A stretch of 64,000 nt of DNA from an uncultured Dehalococcoidia bacterium (GTDB lineage: Bacteria; Chloroflexota; Dehalococcoidia; Lucifugimonadales; GCA-2712585). Of this stretch, positions 34,063 through 44,756 are shown one piece after another. The stretch spans positions 2,239,697 to 2,303,696 of the forward strand of contig OY282371.1 in assembly GCA_958295715.1 (NCBI GenBank), read 5' to 3'. The notes under the pieces are model-generated. The model made no database searches. It was not told the origin of the DNA and saw nothing but the letters and a program-made list of their open reading frames with translations. Both the position numbers and the translations under genes were made by a program. How positions within the stretch are numbered: the first letter of the stretch is position 1; each line of letters begins with the position of its first letter.

Positions 34063-36537
34063 ATGTCCAGTAGATTCGAAAAGTTCTCGGAACGAGCGCG
34101 CAGGGTTCTCACCCTGGCCCAAGAAGAGGCGCAGCGCTTCAACCACAACTACATCGGCACCGAGCACATCCTCCTGGGCTTGGTCAGGGAAACGGAGGGC
34201 GTGGTTGCCCGTGTGCTTGTGAACCTGGGCATCGACCTCAACAAGGTGCGCGCCGCCGTGGAGTTCATCATCGGCCGGGGCGAGAAGCAGGTCCAGGGCG
34301 AGATAGGCCTCACCCCCAGGGCCAAGAAGGTCATTGAGTTGGCGGTGGACGAAGCCCGCCGCATGAACCACTCCTACATCGGCACCGAGCACCTGCTGGC
34401 GGGACTCCTGCGGGAAGGTGAAGGCGTGGCCTCCGGCGTGCTGGAGAGCCTGGGCGTGACCCTTGAAAAGGTGCGGGCCGAGACCCACCGGGTCCTCAGC
34501 CAGAACGCGCCATCGGGCGGCCAGGGGTCCCGCGGCCCCGTGCGGACGCCCACCCTTGACGGGCTGGCCATCGATCTGACGGCCAAGGCGAGGGAGGGCA
34601 AGCTGGACCCCGTTATAGGGCGGTCCAAGGAGCTTGACCGGGTGATTCAGATAATGAGCCGCCGCACCAAGAACAACCCCGTCCTCATCGGCGAGCCGGG
34701 GGTGGGCAAGACGGCCATCGTCGAGGCCCTGGCCCGCCGCATCGTGTCGGGCGACATCCCCGACACCCTGCGGGAGAAGCGGCTGCTGAACCTGGACATG
34801 GGCCTCCTGGTCGCGGGCACCAAGTACCGCGGCGAGTTCGAGGAGCGGCTGAAGAAGATAATCGAAGAGATACGCAACTCCAAGAACTGCATCCTGCTAA
34901 TCGACGAGATGCACACCCTGGTTGGCGCCGGGGCCGCTGAGGGGGCCGTAGACGCCGCCAGCATACTGAAGTCGTCCCTTTCCAAGGGAGACATCCAGGT
35001 CATCGGGGCCACCACCGCCGACGACTACCGTAAGTATTTGGAGAAGGACCAGGGTCTTGAGCGCCGCTTCCTGACGGTGATGGTCGAGGAGCCCACGGTG
35101 GAGGAGACTATCAAGATACTTGGCGGCGTCCGCCACCACTACGAAGAGCACCACAACGTGCAGATAAGCGACGAGGCCCTCCAGGCCTCGGCGAGCCTCG
35201 CTGCGCGCTTCATACCCGACCGGGCGTTGCCGGACAAGGCCATCGACGTGATGGACGAGGCCTCGTCCCGCGTGCGCCTCCGCGTCAACTCCACGCCCCT
35301 GTCTCTGTCGGAGACAACGCGGGTGCTGGAGAGCGTCCGCAAGGAGAAGGACGACGCCATTGGAGGGATGCAGTACGATTACGCCGCCGAGCTCCGCGAA
35401 AGGGAGTTGCGGCTGGCTGAGAAGCTGGAAGGCCAGAAGCTGGAGTGGGAGGAGGAGCGTTCCCAAGAGCAGCAGCTTACGGTGACCGACGAGGACGTGG
35501 CCGAGGTCGTGAGCATGTGGACGGGCATCCCGGTGACCAAGTTGGCCGTTGAGGACACGGAGCGGCTCCTGCACATGGAGGAGGAGATCCACAGGAGGAT
35601 AAAGGGCCAGGAGGAGGCGGTTAACAACATCTCCAAGGCCGTTCGCCGGGCCCGGTCGGGCATCAAGGACCCGCGCCGTCCCGCCGGAGTGTTCCTCTTC
35701 CTCGGCCCCACGGGGGTCGGCAAGACGGAACTGGTGCGCGCATTGTCCGAGTTCATGTTTGGAAGCGAAGAGTCCATGATTCGGCTGGACATGTCGGAGT
35801 TCATGGACCGCCACACGGCGGCGCGGCTGATAGGCGCGCCTCCCGGTTACATCGGCTACGACGAGGGGGGACAGCTGACGGAGGCGGTGCACCGGCGTCC
35901 CTACTGCGCCATTCTGCTGGACGAGATCGAGAAGGCCCACCAGGAGGTGTTCAACATCCTCCTCCAGATCTTTGACGACGGCCACCTGACCGACGCCCGG
36001 GGCCGGCGGGTGGACTTCCGCAACGCCATCATCGTGATGACCAGCAACCTGGGTTCCGACCTCATCCGCAGGGACCAGACCCTGGGCTTCTCCCTAAAGA
36101 CCGACGAGGCCAAGACCGGAGAGCAGTCTTACAACCGGATGAAGGACCAGGTCATGCAGAAGGTGAAGCAGTTCTTCCGGCCTGAGTTCCTGAACCGGAT
36201 AGACTCGACGGTGGTGTTCCACGCCCTTCACAGGGGCCAAATCCTGGAGATAGTGAGCCTGCTTCTGGCCGACGTTCAGAACCAGCTGCGGGAGAAGCAG
36301 ATATCCCTGGACGTGACGGAGACGGCCAAGGAGTATCTGGCCGAGAAGGGCTACGACCCCATATTCGGCGCCCGGCCCCTGCGCCGGCTCATTCAGGACG
36401 AGGTGGAGGACCAGCTATCCGACGAGATACTGGGAGGCCGCTTGAAGGCCGGGGACACCGCGTTGGTGGACGTGAGGGATGACAAGGTTGTGGTGGAGGC
36501 CCGGGAGGCCGCCGTGGCCGTAGCCTCCGCGCCCTGA
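34063..36537 (+). CDS. clpC: ATP-dependent Clp protease ATP-binding subunit ClpC
   Basis: Hsp100 unfoldase partner of ClpP, 824 aa. Two N-terminal Clp-N repeats ([20 protein letters not shown] and the matching [20 protein letters not shown]), AAA1 with Walker [15 protein letters not shown] near 209 and Walker [19 protein letters not shown] near 278, a middle coiled-coil domain ([20 protein letters not shown]), AAA2 with [14 protein letters not shown] near 550 and [20 protein letters not shown] near 620, and a D2-small domain. The middle domain is short, marking ClpC rather than ClpB. ATG at 34063. Monocistronic with its own promoter; ends in a repeat-rich gap. Confidence 0.96.
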   Translation: MSSRFEKFSERARRVLTLAQEEAQRFNHNYIGTEHILLGLVRETEGVVARVLVNLGIDLNKVRAAVEFIIGRGEKQVQGEIGLTPRAKKVIELAVDEARRMNHSYIGTEHLLAGLLREGEGVASGVLESLGVTLEKVRAETHRVLSQNAPSGGQGSRGPVRTPTLDGLAIDLTAKAREGKLDPVIGRSKELDRVIQIMSRRTKNNPVLIGEPGVGKTAIVEALARRIVSGDIPDTLREKRLLNLDMGLLVAGTKYRGEFEERLKKIIEEIRNSKNCILLIDEMHTLVGAGAAEGAVDAASILKSSLSKGDIQVIGATTADDYRKYLEKDQGLERRFLTVMVEEPTVEETIKILGGVRHHYEEHHNVQISDEALQASASLAARFIPDRALPDKAIDVMDEASSRVRLRVNSTPLSLSETTRVLESVRKEKDDAIGGMQYDYAAELRERELRLAEKLEGQKLEWEEERSQEQQLTVTDEDVAEVVSMWTGIPVTKLAVEDTERLLHMEEEIHRRIKGQEEAVNNISKAVRRARSGIKDPRRPAGVFLFLGPTGVGKTELVRALSEFMFGSEESMIRLDMSEFMDRHTAARLIGAPPGYIGYDEGGQLTEAVHRRPYCAILLDEIEKAHQEVFNILLQIFDDGHLTDARGRRVDFRNAIIVMTSNLGSDLIRRDQTLGFSLKTDEAKTGEQSYNRMKDQVMQKVKQFFRPEFLNRIDSTVVFHALHRGQILEIVSLLLADVQNQLREKQISLDVTETAKEYLAEKGYDPIFGARPLRRLIQDEVEDQLSDEILGGRLKAGDTALVDVRDDKVVVEAREAAVAVASAP

Positions 36538-36599
36538 TCCCTTCGCCGACCCTTGCGGAACTCCCCTTGGCGGGCGACGTAGGGAAGGGGCCCGGACCT

Positions 36600-36960
36600 C
36601 CTCTCTCCGTCATTCCCGCGAAGGCGGGAATCCATCCGTCACGATTCGTTTCTAACGCCATCGTACTCCCTTGACACAACTCCGGGTTAGGGCAGCAGGT
36701 TGGGCCGAGAGAGTGATGTCGGCGTGCACGCCGGTTGACGGCAACCTCGGCATGGGGGGATGGATTCCCGCCTGCGCGGGAATGACGAGAAGTGGGGCGC
36801 GGGAAGGGCACGCGTGCCCATTTTTGTTTTGAGGAGCGCTGGTTCTGGGTTGGGGGCTTCCTGGATGGATTCCCGCCTGCGCGGGAAGGGCACGGGCGCC
36901 CATTTTTGTTTTGGGGAGCGTTGGTTTTGGGTTGGGGGGTTCCTGCTGTCCCGTCCCGCG
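36600..36960. repeat. Gene-free stretch with hairpin A and composite repeats
   Basis: Hairpin A at about 36612-36634; inverted hairpin A near 36764-36786; two composite units of GGGAAGGGCACGCGTGCCC (or GGCGCCC) plus TTTTTGTTTTGAGGAGCGCT near 36812 and 36886. No gene is seen between clpC and the transporter gene. Confidence 0.82.
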
Positions 36961-36996
36961 CCGGCTTGAGCGGGAGCCGCCGGGAGGCCCCTTCCC

Positions 36997-38265
36997 GTGA
37001 ATAGGCCCAGGCCCCTCTTCTACGGATGGGTGATAGTCGGCGTCCTGTTCATGGCCAACTTCGGCACCATGGCCACGGGCACGCTGAACTTCGGCCTCTT
37101 TGTGCTGCCCATGGGCGATGAACTGAACATGTCGCGGGGGTTCATCGGCTGGTCTCAAACGGCGCGTATGCTGGGCGGCGGCCTCTCCGGCTTCATCCTC
37201 GGCCGGCTGCTGGACCGCCACGGGGCGCGGGCCTTGATAACCGCGGCCTCCATAACCACCGCGCTGTGCATGGTGGGACTGGCATACGTCAAAAACCCGT
37301 GGCAATTCCTGCTCCTCTTCAGCCTCATGGGTCTAATCGGGCTGTCGGCCCCCGGCAGCCTGCTGACGTCGGTTCCCATAGCCAAGTGGTTCATTCGGCA
37401 GAGGGGAAAGGCCATGGCCGTCGCGACCACGGGCCTGGGTGTGGGAGGCGTGGCCTTCATGCCCATAACCCAAGGGCTTATCGACGAGGTGGGATGGCGC
37501 GGCGCGTGGCTGGCGTTGGCCCTTGTCAGCGTGGCCCTCACCGTGCCCTTGACGGCCCTGCTTCTGCGGCGTCAACCGGAGGACATGGGCCTCTCCCCCG
37601 ACGGCGGCGATACGGCGAGACCGGAGCGGCCCGCCCTCGCGTCACGGCGGCCCCGGCGCGAGGAGGTCCAGTGGACGGTGGGTCAGGCCATACGCACCAA
37701 GACCTTCCGCCGGTTGACCCTCTTCTTCGGCCTCCTGGGGCTGGCGGCGGGGGGCGGCAGCGTCCACCGGCTGCCCTACTGGGTGGAGAAGGGCTTCGAC
37801 CCGCAGCTGGTGTCCTACGCCTTCTCCGCCGACGCGGCCGGGGCGGCCCTCATGGCCCTGGCGGCCGGGTTCCTGGTAGACCGATTCCCCGTGAAGTTCG
37901 TGGCCATGGCGTCGTGCCTGGGGTTCGCGGTCTCCGTGGGGCTAATGCTCGTCGCTTCCAACCCCTTCTATCTCTTCTCGTCGGTCATCCTCTTCGGGCT
38001 GGCCGTCGGCGCCAACATGATAGTCACCTCCTTTATATGGGCCCACTACTACGGGCGGGCCTTTCTGGGGGCCATTAGAGGGCTGGCCCTGCCCGTTACG
38101 CTGGTCACCTCCGGCATCGGGGCGCCTCTGGCCGGATACATCTATGACGCCGGCGGCAGCTACGAGCCGGTTTGGTGGACGCTTATGGGGTTGTACGTCC
38201 TGGCCGGCCTGGTGATACTCAGCGCCGGCGCGCCGCGGCGTCCGGCGGAGCCGGAGCCGGCTTGA
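36997..38265 (+). CDS. Major facilitator superfamily transporter, OFA-like
   Basis: A 422-aa inner-membrane transporter with about 12 predicted helices. The N-terminus YGWVIVGVLFMANFGTMATG and GFIGWSQTARMLGGGLSGFI followed by LGRLLDRHGARALITAA contain the MFS loop 2-3 signature; AKWFIRQRGKAMAVATTGLG near 130 is characteristic of the oxalate/formate antiporter-like and monocarboxylate-like groups. Substrate unknown. GTG at 36997, with only a weak site upstream (GGAGGCCCC). Monocistronic; radA follows after 65 bases with its own promoter. Confidence 0.88.
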   Translation: MNRPRPLFYGWVIVGVLFMANFGTMATGTLNFGLFVLPMGDELNMSRGFIGWSQTARMLGGGLSGFILGRLLDRHGARALITAASITTALCMVGLAYVKNPWQFLLLFSLMGLIGLSAPGSLLTSVPIAKWFIRQRGKAMAVATTGLGVGGVAFMPITQGLIDEVGWRGAWLALALVSVALTVPLTALLLRRQPEDMGLSPDGGDTARPERPALASRRPRREEVQWTVGQAIRTKTFRRLTLFFGLLGLAAGGGSVHRLPYWVEKGFDPQLVSYAFSADAAGAALMALAAGFLVDRFPVKFVAMASCLGFAVSVGLMLVASNPFYLFSSVILFGLAVGANMIVTSFIWAHYYGRAFLGAIRGLALPVTLVTSGIGAPLAGYIYDAGGSYEPVWWTLMGLYVLAGLVILSAGAPRRPAEPEPA

Positions 38266-38292
38266 GGACGCCGCCCGCCAAGGGTCTGCAAA

Positions 38293-38301
38293 TGCTATAC
38301 T
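38293..38301 (+). promoter_or_regulatory. Extended -10 promoter of radA
   Basis: TGC-TATACT, with TATACT at 38296-38301, 30 bases before the radA start. Confidence 0.5.
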
Positions 38302-38330
38302 CCCCTCACCACCCATAGGAGCGAGTCCCC

Positions 38331-39755
38331 TTGGCCCGACAAACGGGCAAACGAACCCTCTTCTTCTGCCAGAACTGCGGACAGGAAAGCCCCCGTTGGA
38401 TGGGGTTCTGCTCCGGATGCGGCGACCGCTCCCCCCTGGTGGAGGCGCCGTCTGCCAGGGCGTCCTCCCCCGCCAAAAGCTGGATGGCCTCGCCGGCGGT
38501 CGCCCCCAAGGAGTTGGCCCTCGTCGCCGCCGAGGAGGGTGACCGGCTCTCCCTGGGATACGGGGAGTTGGACCGGGTCTTGGGCGGCGGGCTGGCCCCA
38601 GGTTCCCTAACCCTCTTTGCCGGGGAGCCGGGGGTGGGGAAGTCCACCCTTCTGCTCCAGGCGGCCGGCATGGTGGCTGAGGGCGGCGCCAAGACCCTCT
38701 ACGTTTCGGGGGAGGAGTCGGAGCAGCAGATAAAGCTGAGGGCCGACCGCCTGGGACTGTCGGGCCGCGGCGTGTTCCTGCTTTCGGAGACGGGCGTTGA
38801 GGAGATAGTCCGCCACCTTGAGGAGGAGCGGCCGCGCCTGGTGATAATCGACTCCATCCAGACCCTCACCACCGGCGAAAGCGCCTCCGGCCCCGGCAGC
38901 GTGGCCCAGGTGCGGGAGTGCGGCCTGCGTATAATGCGGTGGGCCAAGGAGCGCGGCGCCCCGGTGGTTATGACCGGCCACGTGACCAAGGACGGCGCCG
39001 TGGCCGGCCCCCGGGCCTTGGAGCACATGGTGGACGCGTCGCTGTACCTGGAGGGGGAGAGCCTGGGGGCCTATCGAGCCCTGAGGAGCGTTAAGAACCG
39101 TTTCGGCTCCACCAACGAGGTGGCCCTGTTTCAGATGGGCGGCCGGGGGCTGGAGGAGGTCTTGGACCCATCGCAGGCCCTCCTCGGCGAGCGGTTGGAG
39201 GGGGCCGCCGGCTCAGCCGTGGCCCCGGTGTTGGAGGGGAGCAGGCCCATGCTGGTGGAGATCCAGGCCCTCACCTCGCCATCCATGCTGCCGGCGCCAC
39301 GGCGCACGGCCAACGGGGTGGATTTCAACCGTATGATAATGGTCGCGGCGGTACTGAGCCGCCGGGCGCGGCTGCGGCTGGCCGGCGAGGACATTATAGT
39401 CAACGCCGTCGGCGGGCTGAGGATATCCGAGCCGGCGGCTGACCTGGCCCTGGCCTTGGCCCTCGCGTCCAGCTTTCGCAACCAGCCCGTCAAGAGTGGG
39501 CTGGCGGCCATCGGGGAGGTGGGCCTGAGCGGGGAACTGCGGTCGGCCCCGCAAACGGACCGGCGTCTGTCGGAGGCGGCGCGCCTGGGCTTCTCGGCCT
39601 GCGTCCTTCCCGCCGCGTCCCAAGGAAGGACTTCGCCCGTCAAGGGCTTGCGGCTCCTGTACGCCCCGACGGTGGGCCAGGCCCTGCGGCTGTCCCTGGA
39701 GCGGGGCGCCAAGGCGGAGGCCGGGGATGGGGAGGAGCCGCGCCGGCTCAGCTAG
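38331..39755 (+). CDS. radA: DNA repair protein RadA
   Basis: RecA-like branch-migration helicase acting in recombination, 474 aa. N-terminal C4 zinc finger FFCQNCGQESPRWMGFCSGC, Walker A FAGEPGVGKSTLLLQ near 99, Walker B LVIIDSIQTL near 170, the RadA-specific KNRFGSTNEV near 248, and a Lon-like C-terminal domain (GLAAIGEVGLSGELR). TTG at 38331 follows GGAG by nine bases. The 3' end overlaps the convergent zinc-ribbon gene by eight bases. Confidence 0.95.
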   Translation: MARQTGKRTLFFCQNCGQESPRWMGFCSGCGDRSPLVEAPSARASSPAKSWMASPAVAPKELALVAAEEGDRLSLGYGELDRVLGGGLAPGSLTLFAGEPGVGKSTLLLQAAGMVAEGGAKTLYVSGEESEQQIKLRADRLGLSGRGVFLLSETGVEEIVRHLEEERPRLVIIDSIQTLTTGESASGPGSVAQVRECGLRIMRWAKERGAPVVMTGHVTKDGAVAGPRALEHMVDASLYLEGESLGAYRALRSVKNRFGSTNEVALFQMGGRGLEEVLDPSQALLGERLEGAAGSAVAPVLEGSRPMLVEIQALTSPSMLPAPRRTANGVDFNRMIMVAAVLSRRARLRLAGEDIIVNAVGGLRISEPAADLALALALASSFRNQPVKSGLAAIGEVGLSGELRSAPQTDRRLSEAARLGFSACVLPAASQGRTSPVKGLRLLYAPTVGQALRLSLERGAKAEAGDGEEPRRLS

Positions 39756-39957
39756 TGAGGAAGTCGAGGACGTTGGACAGCCCGGAGCTGTCGCCCCGGT
39801 ATATCTCGGTGAAGCCGCACTGGGCGCAGGATATGGCGGTGAACTTCTTGTTCTGAACGTCGAAGAACCGCGAATACTTGCCCGATGTGCGAATCTCGTT
39901 GACCTCGAACTTGTCATGCAGGCACTTGGCGCAGGAGTAGACCCCTGAAACGGCCAT
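39748..39957 (-). CDS. Zn-ribbon protein, DUF2082/COG3478-like
   Basis: A 69-aa protein with two CxxC pairs: YSCAKCLHDKFEVNEIRTSG at the N-terminus and FTAISCAQCGFTEIYRGDSS near residue 42. EIRTSGKYSRFFDVQNKKF links them. The spacing and the EIRTTG-FSKxFDxQNKKF-like pattern match small predicted nucleic-acid-binding Zn-ribbon proteins (DUF2082). ATG at 39957. Convergent with radA. Function unknown. Confidence 0.85.
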   Translation of the reverse strand: MAVSGVYSCAKCLHDKFEVNEIRTSGKYSRFFDVQNKKFTAISCAQCGFTEIYRGDSSGLSNVLDFLTS

Positions 39958-40052
39958 AGTCGCGTCTCCTAAGTCCCCTCCGCGGGGAGGGAGATGGATG
40001 TCCGGAACGCAAGCCTACTGTAGAGATTGGGGGTTTTCAAGGCGGCAAGAGC

Positions 40053-40081
40053 TTGACTAAGGGCGTTGGGTCTCATAAAAT
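40053..40081 (+). promoter_or_regulatory. Promoter of the tRNA-Thr(TGT) gene and cluster
   Basis: TTGACT at 40053-40058, 17-base spacer, TAAAAT at 40076-40081. Confidence 0.6.
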
Positions 40082-40136
40082 TTGAGTAGTCGTGACGGGC
40101 CAACCGTCGCGTTTATGTGTTCGGGAGTGGATGCGG

Positions 40137-40209
40137 GCCCCAGTGGCGCAATGGAAGCGCAGCCGACTTGTAATCGGCAGGTTAGCGGGTTCGAATCCCC
40201 TCTGGGGCT
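40137..40209 (+). tRNA. tRNA-Thr (anticodon TGT)
   Basis: Acceptor GCCCCAG pairs with CTGGGGC at 40202-40208; discriminator T. Anticodon arm GCCGA-CTTGTAA-TCGGC. T arm contains GTTCGAATC. CCA is not encoded. First of three tRNAs upstream of tuf. Confidence 0.96.
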
Positions 40210-40259
40210 GCTCACCGGACGCCATGACCGCAAAAAGGGAGTAAGGCCAACGAAAAGCG

Positions 40260-40288
40260 TTGGTGATAATGGGCGCTTATGCTAGAAT
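40260..40288 (+). promoter_or_regulatory. Promoter of tRNA-Tyr
   Basis: TTGGTG at 40260-40265, 17-base spacer, TAGAAT at 40283-40288, 18 bases before the tRNA. Confidence 0.58.
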
Positions 40289-40306
40289 ATGACCCATTCC
40301 CTAAAC

Positions 40307-40391
40307 GGAGGGGTGGGTGAGTGGTTTAAACCACCAGACTGTAAATCTGGCGCTCGAAAGGGCTTCGCAGGTTCGAATCCTGCCCCCTCCA
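40307..40391 (+). tRNA. tRNA-Tyr (anticodon GTA)
   Basis: Acceptor GGAGGGG pairs with CCCCTCC at 40384-40390; discriminator A and encoded CCA at 40392-40394. Anticodon arm CCAGA-CTGTAAA-TCTGG. Long variable arm as expected for bacterial tRNA-Tyr; 85 bases. Confidence 0.96.
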
Positions 40392-40408
40392 CCACAACAA
40401 AGATAGCG

Positions 40409-40414
40409 TATAAT
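40409..40414 (+). promoter_or_regulatory. -10 element before tRNA-Thr(GGT)
   Basis: A perfect TATAAT 21 bases before the tRNA; no good -35 box upstream. Confidence 0.5.
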
Positions 40415-40435
40415 AGAGGAAACAACCGCCTTATT

Positions 40436-40508
40436 GCCCACATAGCTCAGCCGGTAGAGCACGCCCTTGGTAAGGGCGAGGTCGACGGTTCAAGTCCGTC
40501 TGTGGGCT
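40436..40508 (+). tRNA. tRNA-Thr (anticodon GGT)
   Basis: Acceptor GCCCACA pairs with TGTGGGC at 40501-40507; discriminator T and encoded CCA at 40509-40511. Anticodon arm CGCCC-TTGGTAA-GGGCG. It lies 50 bases upstream of tuf, like thrT upstream of tufB in E. coli. Confidence 0.97.
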
Positions 40509-40526
40509 CCATAAGCCGATTAAGGA

Positions 40527-40532
40527 TATAAT
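40527..40532 (+). promoter_or_regulatory. -10 element of tuf
   Basis: TATAAT 26 bases before the tuf start; tuf may also be read from the tRNA promoters. Confidence 0.5.
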
Positions 40533-40558
40533 GAAACAAAACCGTAGGAGGAGCCTCA

Positions 40559-41764
<1,206 letters not shown>

Positions 41765-41768
41765 AGTC

Positions 41769-41939
41769 ATGGCGCGCAAACGGGGCGAGGCCCGCATCCT
41801 GATAACCATGCAGTGCACCGACTGCCGGGAGCGGAACTACAACACCAGCAAGAACCGCCGCAACGACCCTCAACGGTTGGAGCAGCGGAAGTACTGCTCC
41901 CGTTGCCGGGCGCACCGTTCCCACAGAGAGATACGGTAG
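41769..41939 (+). CDS. rpmG: 50S ribosomal protein L33
   Basis: A 56-aa protein starting ATG at 41769, four bases after the tuf stop. MARKRGEARILITMQCTDCR, YNTSKNRRNDPQRLEQRKYC and SRCRAHRSHREIR identify L33 of the zinc-binding type (two CxxC pairs). Position between tuf and secE is the conserved one. Confidence 0.95.
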   Translation: MARKRGEARILITMQCTDCRERNYNTSKNRRNDPQRLEQRKYCSRCRAHRSHREIR

Positions 41940-41999
41940 ATGACCACGGCAACGACCCCCAACGCCAGGCGGCGGCCCTCCCACAGAGAGGTCATGTAG

Positions 42000-42251
42000 A
42001 TGACAACTAGGCAGTCCCCCGGGACCGCGGCCTTCCGGCGTCCCAGCCAGGACCAGATGCGGAAAATCCGCCCGGTGCAGTTCATCAAGGAGGTCATCTC
42101 CGAGCTGCGGAAGGCCGTATGGCCCAGCCGCCAAGAGACGGCCCGCCTCACGTGGGTTGTGCTGGTCATAGGCGCCCTGGTAGGCTCCCTCCTGGGCCTG
42201 TTCGACTTCGCCCTGTCCCGGACCCTCACCCAATACATCATTCTGGGGTAA
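42000..42251 (+). CDS. secE: Preprotein translocase subunit SecE
   Basis: An 83-aa single-helix SecE. IRPVQFIKEVISELRKAVWP near residue 22 is the amphipathic helix with the conserved ELRKVxWP motif, followed by the transmembrane segment LTWVVLVIGALVGSLLGLFD. ATG at 42000 with AGAGGT upstream. Clamp subunit of SecYEG. Upstream nusG partner is in the conserved order secE-nusG. Confidence 0.93.
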   Translation: MTTRQSPGTAAFRRPSQDQMRKIRPVQFIKEVISELRKAVWPSRQETARLTWVVLVIGALVGSLLGLFDFALSRTLTQYIILG

Positions 42252-42282
42252 CGCGCCCCGGCAAAGGTTGACGCTCTATCAG

Positions 42283-42849
42283 ATGGAAACAGCGCAAGAG
42301 ACACAGCAGGACTCCCAGTGGTACATAGTCCACACCTACTCCGGCCAAGAGGAGCGGGTGAAGAAGAACCTGGACATTCGCGTTCAGAACCTGGACATGC
42401 AGGACCGCATCTTCCAGGTGATTGTGCCCACGGAGGAGGAGATAGCCATACGGGACGGCAAGCGCCGCACCGAGCGCAAGAAGGTGTTTCCCGGGTACAT
42501 CCTCATTGAGATGAAGATGGATGACGAAAGTTGGTACGCCGTGAGGAACACCCCCGGCGTGACGGGCTTCGTCTCCACCGAGGACGAGATGGACACGCGC
42601 CCCAAGCCGGTGGCCCTGGACCCGCGAGAGGTGGCGTCCATCTTGGCCCAGTTGGAGACCGGGCGACCCAAGGTGACGGTGGGGCTCCAGTTGGGGCAGA
42701 TGGTGAGGATAACCGCCGGCCCCTTCACCGACTTCATGGGATCCGTCAGCGAGGTTGACCCGGACAGGTCGCGAATCCGGGTGCTGGTCTCCTTCTTTGG
42801 ACGGGAGACACCGGTGGAGTTGGACTTCCTTCAGGTTGAGAAGGTTTAG
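42283..42849 (+). CDS. nusG: Transcription termination/antitermination protein NusG
   Basis: NusG, 188 aa. WYIVHTYSGQEERVKKNLD is the N-terminal NGN start; FPGYILIEMKMDDESWYAVR lies near residue 70; the KOW domain has GQMVRITAGPFTDFMGSVSE near 130 and RVLVSFFGRETPVELDF. ATG at 42283 is chosen by family length; a TTG at 42268 would add five residues. Couples RNA polymerase to ribosomes or Rho. Confidence 0.95.
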   Translation: METAQETQQDSQWYIVHTYSGQEERVKKNLDIRVQNLDMQDRIFQVIVPTEEEIAIRDGKRRTERKKVFPGYILIEMKMDDESWYAVRNTPGVTGFVSTEDEMDTRPKPVALDPREVASILAQLETGRPKVTVGLQLGQMVRITAGPFTDFMGSVSEVDPDRSRIRVLVSFFGRETPVELDFLQVEKV

Positions 42850-42858
42850 GAGAAGGGC

Positions 42859-43293
42859 ATGGCCAAGAAGGTTAGAGCGGTGATAAAGCTGCAACTAAGC
42901 GCGGGCAAGGCCACCCCCGCGCCGCCGGTAGGCCCCGCTTTGGGACAGCACGGCGTCAACATTATGGCCTTCGTGAAGGAGTACAACTCGCGGACGGCCA
43001 ACCAGGGCGGGACCATAGTCCCGGTGCATCTGACGGTCTTCGAAGACCGCTCCTTCACCTTCGTGACGCGGACGCCCCCCGCCTCGGACCTCCTGCGCCG
43101 GGCGGCGGGCATAGACAAGGGCGCCTCCCAAGCCCTCATGGAGAAGGCGGGTTCCATCAGCCGCTCCGCCGTGGAGGATATCGCTAAACACAAGATGGCC
43201 GACCTAAACGCCAAGAGCCTGGAGGGCGCCATCAAAATCATTGAGGGCACCGCCCGGAGCATGGGCATTCAGGTAACCGAGGAGCAGCAATGA
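42859..43293 (+). CDS. rplK: 50S ribosomal protein L11
   Basis: A 144-aa L11. [20 protein letters not shown] and [16 protein letters not shown] are the N-terminal domain signatures; the RNA-binding C-terminal domain has [19 protein letters not shown] and [16 protein letters not shown] at 42859, ten bases after nusG. Its end overlaps the rplA start (ATGA). Confidence 0.97.
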   Translation: MAKKVRAVIKLQLSAGKATPAPPVGPALGQHGVNIMAFVKEYNSRTANQGGTIVPVHLTVFEDRSFTFVTRTPPASDLLRRAAGIDKGASQALMEKAGSISRSAVEDIAKHKMADLNAKSLEGAIKIIEGTARSMGIQVTEEQQ

Positions 43294-44003
43294 AGAAGCG
43301 CGGCAAGAGGTTCCGCGACGCCATAGACGGCCTGGATATCGACAGGGCCCACACCATTGAAGACGCCGTGGAGGCCCTGAAGCTCGTCTCCACGGCCAAG
43401 TTCGACGAAACGGTGGAGCTTCACCTTCGCACCGGGGCCGACCCGCGACACGCCGACCAGTTGGTGCGCGGTGTGGCCATGCTTCCCCACGGGCTGGGCA
43501 AGCAGATACGGGTTGTTGTCTTCGCCAACGGCGAGGCCGCCGACATCGCCAAGCGGGCCGGCGCCGACTACATCGGGGACGACGACCTGATTCGCCGCAT
43601 CCAAGATGGGTGGGTGGACTTTGACGTGGGCCTCGCCGTGCCGGACATGATGAGCAAGATTGGACGCTTGGGCCGGACCCTGGGCCGCCGCGGCCTGATG
43701 CCCAACCCCAGGACCGGCACCATGGTGCAGGCCCGGGACCTGCCCAGAGCCATCGAAGAGGCCAAGAAGGGCCGCGTGGAGTACCGCATGGACCGCACCG
43801 CCCTAATCCACGTCCCCGTGGGCAAGCTCAGCTTCTCCCAAGAGCGGCTGGTGGAGAACGTGGCGTCAATCGTCGACGCGGTGGTCAAGTCCAAGCCCGC
43901 CAGCGTAAAGGGGGCCTTCATCCGAACGGCCTTCCTCACCAGTTCCATGGGGCCGGGCATAAGGCTTGACGTGAACGCCATGCTCTCTGTTAAAGTAGAG
44001 TAG
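43290..44003 (+). CDS. rplA: 50S ribosomal protein L1
   Basis: L1, 237 aa, stalk protein and frequent autoregulator of the L11 operon. [20 protein letters not shown] near residue 38, [20 protein letters not shown] near 128 (the diagnostic LGPRGLMPNPK region) and [20 protein letters not shown] near the end. ATG at 43290 overlaps the rplK stop. Confidence 0.97.
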   Translation: MKKRGKRFRDAIDGLDIDRAHTIEDAVEALKLVSTAKFDETVELHLRTGADPRHADQLVRGVAMLPHGLGKQIRVVVFANGEAADIAKRAGADYIGDDDLIRRIQDGWVDFDVGLAVPDMMSKIGRLGRTLGRRGLMPNPRTGTMVQARDLPRAIEEAKKGRVEYRMDRTALIHVPVGKLSFSQERLVENVASIVDAVVKSKPASVKGAFIRTAFLTSSMGPGIRLDVNAMLSVKVE

Positions 44004-44152
44004 TTAAAACACAATATAGAAGGAACCTATCGCTTAAGACAGCAGGCCCCCGGCGCGGGGTTAAAGACCGCCTGCCGAGGCGCGAAGGGCGCGCTCCCCC
44101 GTGAGCGGCCATTCCCCGCGCCGCTGCGGGGAATTCTTTTTTAGGGGTTGAC
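44004..44152 (+). promoter_or_regulatory. Ribosomal protein L10 leader (autoregulatory mRNA leader)
   Basis: A 149-base structured region before rplJ. GCAGGC near 44043 can pair with GCCTGC near 44070, and a terminator hairpin follows. Position and layout match L10 leaders, where the L10-L12 complex binds the transcript and limits its own synthesis. Confidence 0.7.
44111..44142 (+). terminator. Rho-independent terminator/attenuator before rplJ
   Basis: ATTCCCCGC (44111-44119), a six-base loop, GCGGGGAAT (44126-44134), then TCTTTTTT. It lies only about 10 bases before rplJ, so it must be conditional, acting as an attenuator. Confidence 0.82.
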
Positions 44153-44731
44153 ATGCCAACGGAACGAAAGATAAGTCAGGTGGCGGATATCAGGGACAGG
44201 CTGTCCCGGTGCAGCATCGCCGTCGCCACCACGCCCACCAATCTGAGCGCCAACCAGATGAACGACCTTCGCCAAAAGCTGCGGGAGCGGTCGGTGGAGT
44301 ACCGGGTTGTGAAGAACACCCTCACCTACATAGCCGCCGACGAGGCGGAGAGGCCCAACCTGAAGCAGGTCGTCCAAGGCCCCACCGGCCTGGCCTTCGG
44401 GTACGAAGACCCCAGAACCGTGGCCCAGGTCCTGGAGGAGTACATCAGGGCCACCCGGTCCGCCCTCAAGATTCAGGGCGCGCTCCTTAACGACAGGGCC
44501 CTCAGCCCCCGGGAGGTGTCCACCCTGGCCTCCCTTCCCCCCAAGGAGGAGGTGCTGGCCGGTCTGCTGGGTCAGATGCAAGCGCCTATAGCGCGGCTGG
44601 TGGGACAGCTTCAGGCCCCCATAGCAGGCTTGGCAAACGTCCTCAATGGGGTTATGGGCGGCCTCAGCAGCGTCCTGCAACAGAGGATGCGGCAGCTTGA
44701 GACCCAGGAGGGGCAGGACCAAAACGGTTGA
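44153..44731 (+). CDS. rplJ: 50S ribosomal protein L10
   Basis: L10, 192 aa, base of the ribosomal stalk that holds L7/L12 dimers. [20 protein letters not shown] near residue 39 is the family signature; [12 protein letters not shown] near 78; the C-terminal helical part ([20 protein letters not shown]) binds L12. ATG at 44153 with AGGGG upstream, directly after the attenuator. Confidence 0.96.
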   Translation: MPTERKISQVADIRDRLSRCSIAVATTPTNLSANQMNDLRQKLRERSVEYRVVKNTLTYIAADEAERPNLKQVVQGPTGLAFGYEDPRTVAQVLEEYIRATRSALKIQGALLNDRALSPREVSTLASLPPKEEVLAGLLGQMQAPIARLVGQLQAPIAGLANVLNGVMGGLSSVLQQRMRQLETQEGQDQNG

Positions 44732-44756
44732 AATTTCAGCGACACTTGGAGGAGAT

